From Symbiodinium natans (taxonomy: Eukaryota; Sar; Dinophyceae; Suessiales; Symbiodiniaceae), in contig CAJNDS010000602.1 in the NCBI GenBank assembly GCA_905221605.1, positions 64,001 through 128,000 on the forward strand: a DNA stretch of 64,000 bases, given 5' to 3'. The position numbers and the translations under genes were made by a program. The number at the start of each line of letters is the position of its first letter. Position 1 is the first letter of the stretch. The notes under the pieces were generated by a model that was not told the DNA's origin, ran no database searches, and was given only the letters and a program-made list of their open reading frames with translations. This document shows positions 56,703-64,000 of the stretch, piece by piece.

Positions 56703-57401
56703 ATGCCCAAATCAACCAAGCCCTCCCTGCGTGCAAGTGGTGTGGGTTCCTCTGGAGCCGCTGAGGTTGAACCAGTGAGTAAGAGCGAGAAAGTTGGTTC
56801 TTCCTCCCTGGTGAGTAAGTGCGAGAAAACCAGGTCAGCATACGGGGCAAACAGGAGCTCAGTGCTGCTGCGGCATGAGTTTCTGGGGCCTAGGTTAGTA
56901 AGTGCGAGAAAGCTTAGGCCTGCTCCGGAGGTTGGCGACTTTGCCAATCCACTTGTTTGCAGTTGTACAGGCATTGCCCATGTGTCGGTTCCGGACCTTC
57001 TGCCTTTTCTGAGTGAGCCGAATGTGGGTGAGTTTCTCCCCTGTACAGGCAGGGCTTATAGGGTAGGCAGAACAGACCAGGCAGTTCAACCTGCAGAACA
57101 TTTGCCTAGGGCTTTGTATAGAGCCAAACCACTGAGTAGCCGTAGGCCGCCGAGCTTCTCGCGGAACTGGTTAAGCCCTCAACGCTTTCTCTCTGTGTTC
57201 CCTGCACATAGTTCGGCCGTGTTAAGCAGGCCAAGGACACCTCGAGAGTTTTTCCCTTTTCTGTGCATAGTTAATACCTTCCGGAACTTCGGTTCCGAAG
57301 AGCCTAATCTGGCTAGCGACGCAGCCCGCTTTCGTGTGATATGTGTGACCCTCCTAGTTTCCCAGTTGACACGTGATGTGCACTTGAGTTGTCTGCTGTG
57401 A
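56703..57401 (+). CDS. Unit 5 ORF B, possible protein
   Basis: ATG at 56703 opens a 232-codon frame: VSKSEKVGSSSLVSKCEKTR repeats (from the GTGAGTAAG words), LLRHEFLGPRLVSARKLRP, VPDLLPFLSEPNVGEF, then an Arg/Pro-rich end that overlaps the hairpin region and runs past the element into flanking DNA. Because the end is outside the element and unit 4 is frameshifted, this may be fortuitous. Confidence 0.3.
   Translation: MPKSTKPSLRASGVGSSGAAEVEPVSKSEKVGSSSLVSKCEKTRSAYGANRSSVLLRHEFLGPRLVSARKLRPAPEVGDFANPLVCSCTGIAHVSVPDLLPFLSEPNVGEFLPCTGRAYRVGRTDQAVQPAEHLPRALYRAKPLSSRRPPSFSRNWLSPQRFLSVFPAHSSAVLSRPRTPREFFPFLCIVNTFRNFGSEEPNLASDAARFRVICVTLLVSQLTRDVHLSCLL
57278..57300 (+). other. 3' hairpin, unit 5 (UUCG loop)
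   Basis: Same as unit 4: CGGAAC-TTCG-GTTCCG with bulged C and CTT/AAG extension. Confidence 0.75.
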
Positions 57402-57990
57402 GTGTGAAGCATAGGCACGAGGACATGTCAGGCAGTGCAGATTTGTTTTTTGGCTTGGTGAGACCTTGTTTTGAGTAGGAAGAACCGTTTTCTGTTCGTT
57501 TTCTCGAAACTCGTTTGTCGGAACTCGTATCCTGTTTGTGACCTGGTATATGGTGACCAGAAGTGACTCAAGTGACTCAAGCCAGTTTAGGTCTGCACAG
57601 AGCTCAGCAGAGCACCTAAGAGGTGCTAGGAACCTACCCACAGTGTTTAGGAGTAGAAGTTCCATGGCTGAGTGTATTTACCTGAAGTACCTTTGTTTTC
57701 CCATGTCTGGCAGACAGTGTTTGAAGCTGGAGAGCCGTGCTCGCATTGGCTCAAGCCGAGCGGAGCTCGAGTAACTGTGAACAGCGCAGTGAAGAAAAGA
57801 GTCCGCACTTTGTGCTGTGGGGTTGAGTGTAACCTTGACTTGAGGTCCCTTAGGCCCCAGTAGCTGTGCCACGTGTTTGAACGTTTGGTCTTGCCTGCGT
57901 TGGTACAAACTTCTTAGAGACGGTGAGCTTAATAAACACACCAGGGTAGGTCGTGTCAGGACTGCCTTCGCTCAGCAACGCAGTGCCCTT
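57350..57990 (+). other. Possible remainder of the interrupted Copia 3' LTR
   Basis: It directly follows the last GATATGTGTGAC. It contains no long ORF and carries an AATAAA signal at about 57930 (CTTAATAAACACACC). If the LINE array had inserted into the LTR, the uninterrupted LTR would read from 38685-38698 straight into this stretch. No 5' LTR is available in the window for comparison, so this is inference. A weak resemblance to the spliced leader (TTGGCTCAAG at 57746-57755) lies within. Confidence 0.35.
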
Positions 57991-57999
57991 GGTGGCGCC

Positions 58000-58585
58000 T
58001 GGCTTGACGGCAGTAAGTTGGTGGCACGTTTGATGGCTGCCTGCTCCGGGTAGTAATACTGCTCCAAAGGCTTCTTTTCAACTTCTGCTCTGATGCCATG
58101 GCGAAGAACTGGAGCCAAGCATATCAATAAGGCGCTCAAGTGGCAGAAGGGGCCTTCTGAAACAGGATGCCCGTGCACTCACCTCTCAATTCCATAATTC
58201 CCAATTAATCGCAGGCGACATAAGGAATTTCTCCATATTCTGCCGGGTGACTTGCCGTGCACCGCTTTAACAAAAACGTTCCGGCAATTGGGACCGAGCC
58301 ACAAGCGACGCCCATTAAGAACGCTCTAACTGCTTGGTTAAGCCGAGGATCCGCCAAACTGCACGTAATCTCCTGGGGTGAGCTCAACTTCTCACTGTTA
58401 ACAAAGTGGCCGTAGAAGTGGCCTCCGCTGTCGAAGGTATCAGACTTCGAAGAAGTACAGGCGTGCCCCATTCCGAAGCGCCTCTTCCTTGCTGCCAAGC
58501 TTGGCCGGAAGATGCAAAAGCTGGTCACCCTGGTGGTGGACAAGACTGACCGCATGTTGCAACTCTGACCGCAGAATGTTGCCAA
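58000..58585 (-). CDS. Possible minus-strand coding segments, unrecognised
   Basis: Two open pieces look protein-like: KLSSPQEITCSLADPRLNQA and VRAFLMGVACGSVPIAGTFL (within 58205-58400), and KKPLEQYYYPEQAAIKRATN (around 58020-58080). They are in different frames with AT-rich sequence between (58185-58205), consistent with two exons or a broken gene. No family recognised. No gene recognised from 58600 to 59140. Confidence 0.3.
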
Positions 58586-59143
58586 GACTGTGCCCCTCCC
58601 GTTTGTTCATGGATATGGCGCCACAGGGAAGAGTGTTCTGCGGCTCTGGGGAAATGTGTACCGGCTGTCCACCCTGCCGGAGGCCATTTGGGGCAACGGT
58701 GACGCGGTTCCTCTATGGGCCTCTGTGGGGGGGGAAGGGCGACGGACCAGTTTGGATCCAATTTTTTGTGGGGGTCCTTCTGTATTACAAAAAAAAAGAA
58801 GCCTTGTCCTTCTGTGGAGTCTTGCCCAAGTGGCGCCTGCTGGTGTGAGGGGCAGGATTAGCGGTGTTAAAGCTACTCTTACCATGAAGCCGGCCTTGGA
58901 ACACTTGCACGCTTCGGGTTTTTTGGTTCCCGTGTGTTTTCCCACGAGTGAATCATGCACCGTAATTTGCCATACGCCTAAACAAGCCTTGCACAGCTGG
59001 AGCATCTCCGGCTCTCAGCTGGCCTTGACCTAACCCCTGGGTGGGGCCTTCTGCTTTTCGGTCAAGGCCTTCTACGCTCTTAGTCTTTTCTAGAGCCTCC
59101 AGGCCTCGTAAGTCTGGTGTTTTTGTAGCTTGCACGTCCAGCC

Positions 59144-60124
59144 ATGGCCTACCGTGCGAGCATGCCCATCCGCACAGAAGTTCGCAGCTCTTCAGATAGC
59201 GGACGCCACGACTACGTCCTCGAGTGGGATGACTTGGTCTACTTGCACTTGAACAGACTGGCCCTGTTTGCACAACCTGCCCAAGATGACTACGCCGCGC
59301 CTTGCCCTGGCTACGAGCCAGGCCCAGAGGATACCACCCCGCCGGTTCGCTTCAGGACTCGCACAGCGCCCACTTCTGCACAGATCAGCACGCCTGAGCC
59401 AGCGATGCACACTCCTCTTGGAGCCTCCGCTTTGCCTACTACAACGGATGCACATATGGGCCCCACTGAGCCCCATCCTGGAGCTACGAGATCTACTCCT
59501 CTTGGAGCTTTCAACTCAGCTTCTGCAAGTGATACGCCTATGGGTCCCGCTGGGCCCCCCTTTGAAGCTAAGCGTGACACTCCTCTTGGAGCTTCTGACA
59601 TGCCTTCTACAGCCAATGACTTCATGCCTTCAAAGCCCAACGAGCCTCACGACCTGGTGCACATAAGGTCCCTGCTCGTTTATATGCACAATCACCTGGC
59701 CTGCCAAGACGCAATGGGCCGCACTCTGATGCAGGCAGAGGAATCCAGACGCCTGGAGCTGCACGCAGTCTCTGCCCAACTGCAGGAAATACGCACCAGC
59801 CTGACCTTCGCCCAGCAGGCCTACGCCGACCTCAGGCATGAGCTCGACAGCATCGCAGCCGACTTTCTGGCCTATCGCATTCGCACAGAAGCGGAGATGT
59901 CAAGCCTTAGGGAAGCCTTGGGGCCCATGCCCTCCCAAATCAATACCCTCAAGCGTATTGCAATACTGCCTTATAATGCACATCTTCAGGCCCTGCGTAC
60001 CTTTCAGGTCCCGGCGAACAGGTGGGAAGAGGCAAATCCCCATGCCTTGTTGCGTAGAGAGCTTCTACACCTAGAGGATCGCCTTCTTCGCCTAGAAGCT
60101 GCACAGCCCCCCGTGTGGTTCTGA
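59144..60124 (+). CDS. Hypothetical protein with Pro/Thr repeats and coiled coil
   Basis: 326 residues from ATG (CAGCCATGGCC context). N-terminus globular (YVLEWDDLVYLHLNRLALFA). The middle has three diverged repeats of about 37 residues containing TPLGAS/TPLGAF and MGP(T/A). The C-terminal half is helical with heptads (LELHAVSAQLQEIRTSLTFA, then LREALGPMPSQINTLKRIAI) and ends in LLRRELLHLEDRLLRLEAAQ. Likely oligomeric. No signal or membrane segment. The next ORF follows 54 bases later on the same strand. Confidence 0.55.
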   Translation: MAYRASMPIRTEVRSSSDSGRHDYVLEWDDLVYLHLNRLALFAQPAQDDYAAPCPGYEPGPEDTTPPVRFRTRTAPTSAQISTPEPAMHTPLGASALPTTTDAHMGPTEPHPGATRSTPLGAFNSASASDTPMGPAGPPFEAKRDTPLGASDMPSTANDFMPSKPNEPHDLVHIRSLLVYMHNHLACQDAMGRTLMQAEESRRLELHAVSAQLQEIRTSLTFAQQAYADLRHELDSIAADFLAYRIRTEAEMSSLREALGPMPSQINTLKRIAILPYNAHLQALRTFQVPANRWEEANPHALLRRELLHLEDRLLRLEAAQPPVWF

Positions 60125-60178
60125 TACCTCACGCAGTTATCGGCTCTTAGCTTTTTCTCGGGACCCCCTTGACTAGCC

Positions 60179-60922
60179 TTGTCGAGTCACGCCGTGCCCA
60201 TGCCCCCTCAGCCTAAAAGCCCAGCCTTCCAACCCTGCCCCTGGAATGTCCAGGATTGGAGTGGCACCGAGGACAGCAGTGACACATGCCCAGACGCCTC
60301 AGCGTCCTCAGCACAAGAGCCCTTCACACACAGCTTCGCTCTTGCACAGGTCAGGCTGCCTCACCAGGTCAGACCGCCTACAACAGCACCAACGCTGCCA
60401 CAGCCTAATAATAACCCTAACCCGCCTGATGCCGGCCCTAACACGCCCATACCCCGGCCTAAGCCTAAGCCTCCGCCGCCACAGCACCTGCTGTCTAATG
60501 CTGGCTCCATACTGCCCCCGCTGCCTGCTGGCCCCAGATCGGCACAGCGCCAATTCTTCGCCGTGCCCATGCAGAGCTTCTGCTCCCGCTATCAAAACCG
60601 CACATGCCGCCGACAGTGTGCCTTGCATATGTCGGCACTGCAACGCGCCCATGCCCACGTGTTCGCTCTACATGGTCTACCCGCACAGGCGCTCATGCCC
60701 ATAGTGGTACAGGCCAGACACCTCTTTGGCCTCAGCAACATACTGGCCTGCCTCTGGGCCCACATTAGCCCACAAGACCGCCGCTCATTCCACGTCATTG
60801 ACTGGTGGTCTGCCGCCGATGCCCGCTGGTACTTGGCAGGCCTGCCAATGCCTGACTCGGACGATTACTCCGACCATGGCATCTCATCGGGCACAAGCAC
60901 CGCTGCCTCAGTGGGTGCCTAG
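60179..60922 (+). CDS. Hypothetical Pro-rich protein with C-terminal globular domain
   Basis: 247 codons, open from a TTG at 60179; the first ATG is at 60200 (MPPQPKSPAF). Residues up to about 125 are Pro-rich and disordered. The rest (FAVPMQSFCSRYQNRTCRRQ-C, LHMSALQRAHAHVFALHG, then HLFGLSNILACLWAHISPQD and FHVIDWWSAADARWYLAGLP) is Trp/His/Cys-rich and looks folded. No family recognised. Codon use matches the preceding ORF (high C at third positions), so the two probably belong to the same element or transcript. Confidence 0.5.
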   Translation: MSSHAVPMPPQPKSPAFQPCPWNVQDWSGTEDSSDTCPDASASSAQEPFTHSFALAQVRLPHQVRPPTTAPTLPQPNNNPNPPDAGPNTPIPRPKPKPPPPQHLLSNAGSILPPLPAGPRSAQRQFFAVPMQSFCSRYQNRTCRRQCALHMSALQRAHAHVFALHGLPAQALMPIVVQARHLFGLSNILACLWAHISPQDRRSFHVIDWWSAADARWYLAGLPMPDSDDYSDHGISSGTSTAASVGA

Positions 60923-61453
60923 CCCATGCCGGTGCCTCGCGTGAGCACCTCTTCTGCCCATCCTTTGCACGTGCCTACCGGGACCCACGCCGCCATGTCG
61001 CACCCGACTTACGCCAATGCCCTGTGAGCCGCACGCTGCCTTGCCTAGTGCCCCCCCCATGCACTGATTGTTCATGGACCCGCCCATCCTGCCCTTTGCT
61101 GCAGGTACCTACGCCTTCGAGCTCGGCATCGACTTCATGTACATCGAGGTTGCCAGTTGCCACCTTATTCTGCCTACTAGCTGCACACCGCCCTGAGAGT
61201 TGCTGACCGGTTGGTGTTCATACTTCCTCACTGTCAGGCCAATACGCACTTTCTGCCTGCCTCTCTCGCACGACTTCAAGGCCGGATGTGCTCTTGCAGT
61301 CGTTCGTGAGTGTTGTTGCCGCACATGCCTTGTTCTCTGCATACGGACATGCCTGCCCATGCGGTCTCTGGAGCCATACCTTGTTGCTCTCAGCGCCGCT
61401 TTCACAGCTTCAAGCCTCCCCAGATTCAGTGTTCGCCCATTCTCTCGCCCAGA

Positions 61454-63270
61454 ATGGACACTGCCGACATTCAGGGAAAGCTGCTGGCCTACTTCAACCA
61501 GCTCAGCCCCGAAGCCCGCGACCGCCTCCTAGCCAGTGCCCCTGCCCAGGAGACACAGCCTCAACCCGCCTCAGGTTCAGGCAATGCCCAGCCGGGACAG
61601 ACACTGCCCACCAAGGCCCCGCCACCGGTGGTCACTGGCCAAGCCCAAGCCCAATCGCCTGAATCGGGCTCGACGCCCAATCCAGCCCCGGATGCCTCAG
61701 CCTCGTCCTTGCTCGCAGACGAGCTAGCCGATATGAAGAAGTCAGCCTCCACCCGCCGCGGGCAAAAGGCGAAAGCCCTCACACGCAAAGATTGGGACTT
61801 CATCGACCCAGCCCAAGGCCTCTCCTGGTCGCCCGACCAGATCCGCCGAGCCCATGGGGATGGCCGCGTCATTCCCAGCCTAGTTTTCAGCTTGTGAAGC
61901 ACATCGCCAACACGCTTTTTTCGACAGAGGCCGAGACAAGCCCATCTGCCCAGCCCGGCCCACTGCCCTCGGTCTCCGAGACCCGCCCAGCCCGACATCC
62001 AAGAGGATGAGGCCCTCAACACGCCCTTGCCCAGAAGCTCCAGCGACGAGGACAGCCCTGTGATCGAGGAGGTCATAGGTTTCGGGGGCGTGCCTATTGC
62101 CATGCCCAAGATTGTCAGCCCATGGCCGCCCAAGCAGCCCAAAGCACCTGCGCCCGCAGAACCACAGGTGCCGCCAGCCCCTCCTGCCAAGAGTACCCCG
62201 CCCAGCCCGGGGCAGAGCTTGCCCTCCGAGCCCACCAGCAAGGCTGCGCCTGAGCCAGAAGCCCGCCCATCGGCCTCGCCAACCAAGCCCAACCCTCGCA
62301 TGACCATGGCACAACTTTTGGGGGCAGGACCCGCCAGCCAATGCCGTCTCGGTGGACTGGGACTCCTTCTGGTTCAATGTCGAGGAAGAGTTCATGGCAG
62401 CCCAGCCCAAAGGTCCTCCCTCCTGCCCACCGCCCGCACAACCGCCTCAGCAGACCCAAGAATCCCATCAGCCGCCGGGAACCAAGGCCCCGCCGCCGCC
62501 TATGCCGCAGGAGCCAGAACCAGCCCACAAAAAGATCAAATGCTCCGTCTTCGGAGCGGATGGCTGGATCCTCAGGAAGGACCAGAGGGGTCGGGTGCAC
62601 ATCACAGAAGCCGACTACGCCAGCCTAGTCGCCCATGCCGACCAGGGAGACCCCCGAGCCCAGGAAGTGCGCTCCTTGGGGTTCAACATTTGGGCCCCGC
62701 AATTTGTCGCGGGCCCAGTGGTGCCTTTCTCCATAATCAGCCCACCGCCTACACAGCCCAGCCCAGGAAGCCAACACCTCGCCTCCCACTGCCCAAGAGC
62801 AGACGGACTCGCAGAACGCCCAGACCCAGGATGACTTCACGGACCTACTCGGCCTAGGGCAAGACTCCTCGGATCGAGGCCTCCGCAACCCCTTCCCGAA
62901 CCCACTGCGCACAGGAGGGGACTTCCGGCCCAAGGCAACCAGTGCCAGGTCCATGCCCTGCCCACACTTGCTGATTACGCCCAACGCCGACAGACGCTAC
63001 CGAGGCACCCTCATCATGCCCAGTGTGTCCCTACCAGATACTTTCAATCTGGCGCCCCACCTTCTCAAGGTCTTCTACGTGGACCATCGAGAACGCCTAC
63101 GATGCATGCGCCCATGCTCAACACGCCCACACTGCCCCTTCGGCCTCGTGTGTGCACAGATTATGTCGGACAGCGACAGTGAGCATTTGGATCACCTGTG
63201 CAGCCGCTGCGTGGAGTTTCGCAGAGCCCACGAAGACCCATGGGGCTGGTTCCATGCCTACGCGCCTTAA
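61454..63270 (+). pseudogene. Long Pro-rich gene broken by frame changes
   Basis: ATG at 61454 starts MDTADIQGKLLAYFNQLSPE and runs to about 61890 with TRKDWDFIDPAQGLSWSPDQ. Protein-like sequence continues in other frames: QLVKHIANTLFSTEAE (about 61895), SSSDEDSPVIEEVIGFGGVP (62035-62100), DWDSFWFNVEEEFMAAQPKG (62352-62410), CSVFGADGWILRKDQRGRVH (62540-62600), DDFTDLLGLGQDSSDRGLRN (62830-62890). It ends with RCMRPCSTRPHCPFGLVCAQ and a C-x2-C before TAA at 63270. At least three frame changes are needed. Function unknown. Confidence 0.4.
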
Positions 63271-63708
63271 AGCCCTGGCAACACGCCAGCATTTTCCCTA
63301 ATGGCATCGCCTATGCCTTGCCGCCCAGCGTGCCCAAGCCTGGCAGCCCTTGCCCATTCCCGACCCAAGAATTGGGCCTTGTTTTGCATCCGCCGCCGGC
63401 CCGAATAGGGGAGAAAAGAAGAGTATGCCAACTGCAGAACCATGTTTACACATGCGACCAGTTGGCCTTGTTTAGCTCCCATGCTTACCTGATGCAGGTG
63501 CCCACCATCGAGCCCTTCGAGATGCAGCCGAAGCCCTGTCTCTTCACACACCGAGAAAAGCCTCCTGCCCGCTTCTCTGCAGGTGCCTAGTTCAGCTTCT
63601 TGCACAGGATTGCCGCTTTCAGTAACGCCTCCACATGCAAGGAGCGCCCATCATCAGCATTCTGTGAGCCACCCTCTCTGCAGCCATTTTACTCAAACCA
63701 CCAAAAAC

Positions 63709-64000
63709 ATGTTTCCAGGCCACAAGCCACGTGTCGACTGGAGCCCCACTCCTAGTCGAAAGAAGCCCAGGCTACCTAATAGTGGGGATTTAAGCCCTAA
63801 CCCGCCCTCCCCAGCCTCCCTGCCGGGACTCTCTATCGATCTCCTTTCCGAGATCGAGCCCGACCTCGACCCGATCGAGGACTGGGACCCACAACAAGCT
63901 CCCTCAAGCACTGGACCCGACCCCATCGAGGACTGGTCCCCAGAAAATGAGGCCTCATCGCACGCTTGCCCCCCGCAGCAAGTCAGCACGCCTGGGCCGG
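63709..64000 (+). CDS. Partial ORF running off the window, acidic Pro/Ser-rich
   Basis: ATG at 63709 (MFPGHKPRVDWSPTPSRKKP) opens a frame with no stop to the last base (97 codons). It contains a short basic start, an acidic stretch (LLSEIEPDLDPIEDWDPQQA) and a repeat of DPIEDW. Disordered character. Codon use (C-rich third positions) matches the upstream ORFs. Product unknown. Confidence 0.4.
   Translation, partial: MFPGHKPRVDWSPTPSRKKPRLPNSGDLSPNPPSPASLPGLSIDLLSEIEPDLDPIEDWDPQQAPSSTGPDPIEDWSPENEASSHACPPQQVSTPGP

Larger units (their letters stand above)
54908..57349 (+). mobile_element. Unit 5: second copy of the non-autonomous element
   Basis: Closely similar to unit 4 over its whole length of 2.44 kb. 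Starts CTGGCTCAAG directly after unit 4 and ends GATATGTGTGAC (57338-57349). It differs by a ~20-base deletion near 55080 and scattered indels. Confidence 0.85.

Noticed and set aside
57735-57755. Second spliced-leader relic ending TTGGCTCAAG
   Set aside because: Only 15 of 21 positions agree; about one such match is expected by chance in a window of this size.
58596-58640. P-loop-like GYGATGKSV on the plus strand
   Set aside because: No Walker B or other NTPase feature follows, and the surrounding frame has low protein character; a G-x4-GKS match alone is common by chance.

Overview
The window reads as nuclear DNA of a dinoflagellate, and it is gene-poor and dominated by mobile elements. 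Four observations support this. (1) A 21-nt stretch at 25311-25331 matches the dinoflagellate spliced leader at 18 of 21 positions, as I recall that leader. (2) Three retroelement copies begin exactly at TGGCTCAAG, the 3' end of the same leader. (3) There is a short interstitial CCCTAAA tract of the dinoflagellate/plant telomere type at 14612-14632. (4) Copia and APE-type LINE polyproteins sit among long satellite tracts. No tRNA, rRNA or CRISPR array was recognised. I see no ordinary intron-containing host gene that I can name.

Layout. 1-3.7 kb: satellites, chiefly a G-run repeat built on CTTAAGGGGGGG, plus ~120-bp and 51-bp tandem repeats. 4.5-8.2 kb: a P-loop NTPase plus restriction-nuclease-fold gene of the Crinkler/CR-effector type (6.4-8.2 kb, two frame changes), a decayed second copy upstream, and a relic of a Polinton-type integrase on the minus strand. 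8.3-11 kb: an unrecognised 325-aa ORF and possible exons. 11.8-13.7 kb: a minus-strand cluster of small zinc-finger/basic ORFs, including a tandem duplication in which each unit is a pair of overlapping reading frames. 16.3-23.8 kb: minus-strand Polinton/Maverick-like genes (protein-primed DNA polymerase B split into two ORFs, a DDE integrase, a Cys-rich protein), with about 1.5 kb of tandem repeats between polymerase and integrase. 25.3-29.9 kb: spliced-leader relic, palindrome array, one unrecognised frameshifted ORF and several duplications.

30.0-38.7 kb: a Copia retrotransposon (gag with CCHC knuckle, protease, integrase, RT, RNase H, plus an extra C-terminal domain), broken by several frame changes. 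Just after its polypurine tract begins an 18.65-kb head-to-tail array of five retroelement units (38699-57349). Each junction carries the same 12-bp word GATATGTGTGAC (one copy has a variant). Units 1 and 2 are 5'-truncated copies of unit 3, an 8.8-kb LINE with ORF1, an APE-RT-RNaseH ORF2 and a third ORF. Units 4 and 5 are a different, apparently non-autonomous element sharing only the LINE ends. The ORF3 of 484 aa is intact in all three LINE copies. It lies in frame with ORF2 behind a single TGA, and its C-terminal half carries the spaced K...E...D-x4-N...D pattern of a protein-kinase fold. This is the most interesting candidate for an undescribed system. The 3' ends of all five units share a bulged hairpin with compensatory base changes, the expected kind of RT recognition element.

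57.35-64 kb: sequence that may be the rest of the interrupted Copia 3' LTR, then a series of plus-strand, proline-rich ORFs with coiled-coil and Cys-rich segments of unknown function. One of them is frameshifted and the last runs off the window.
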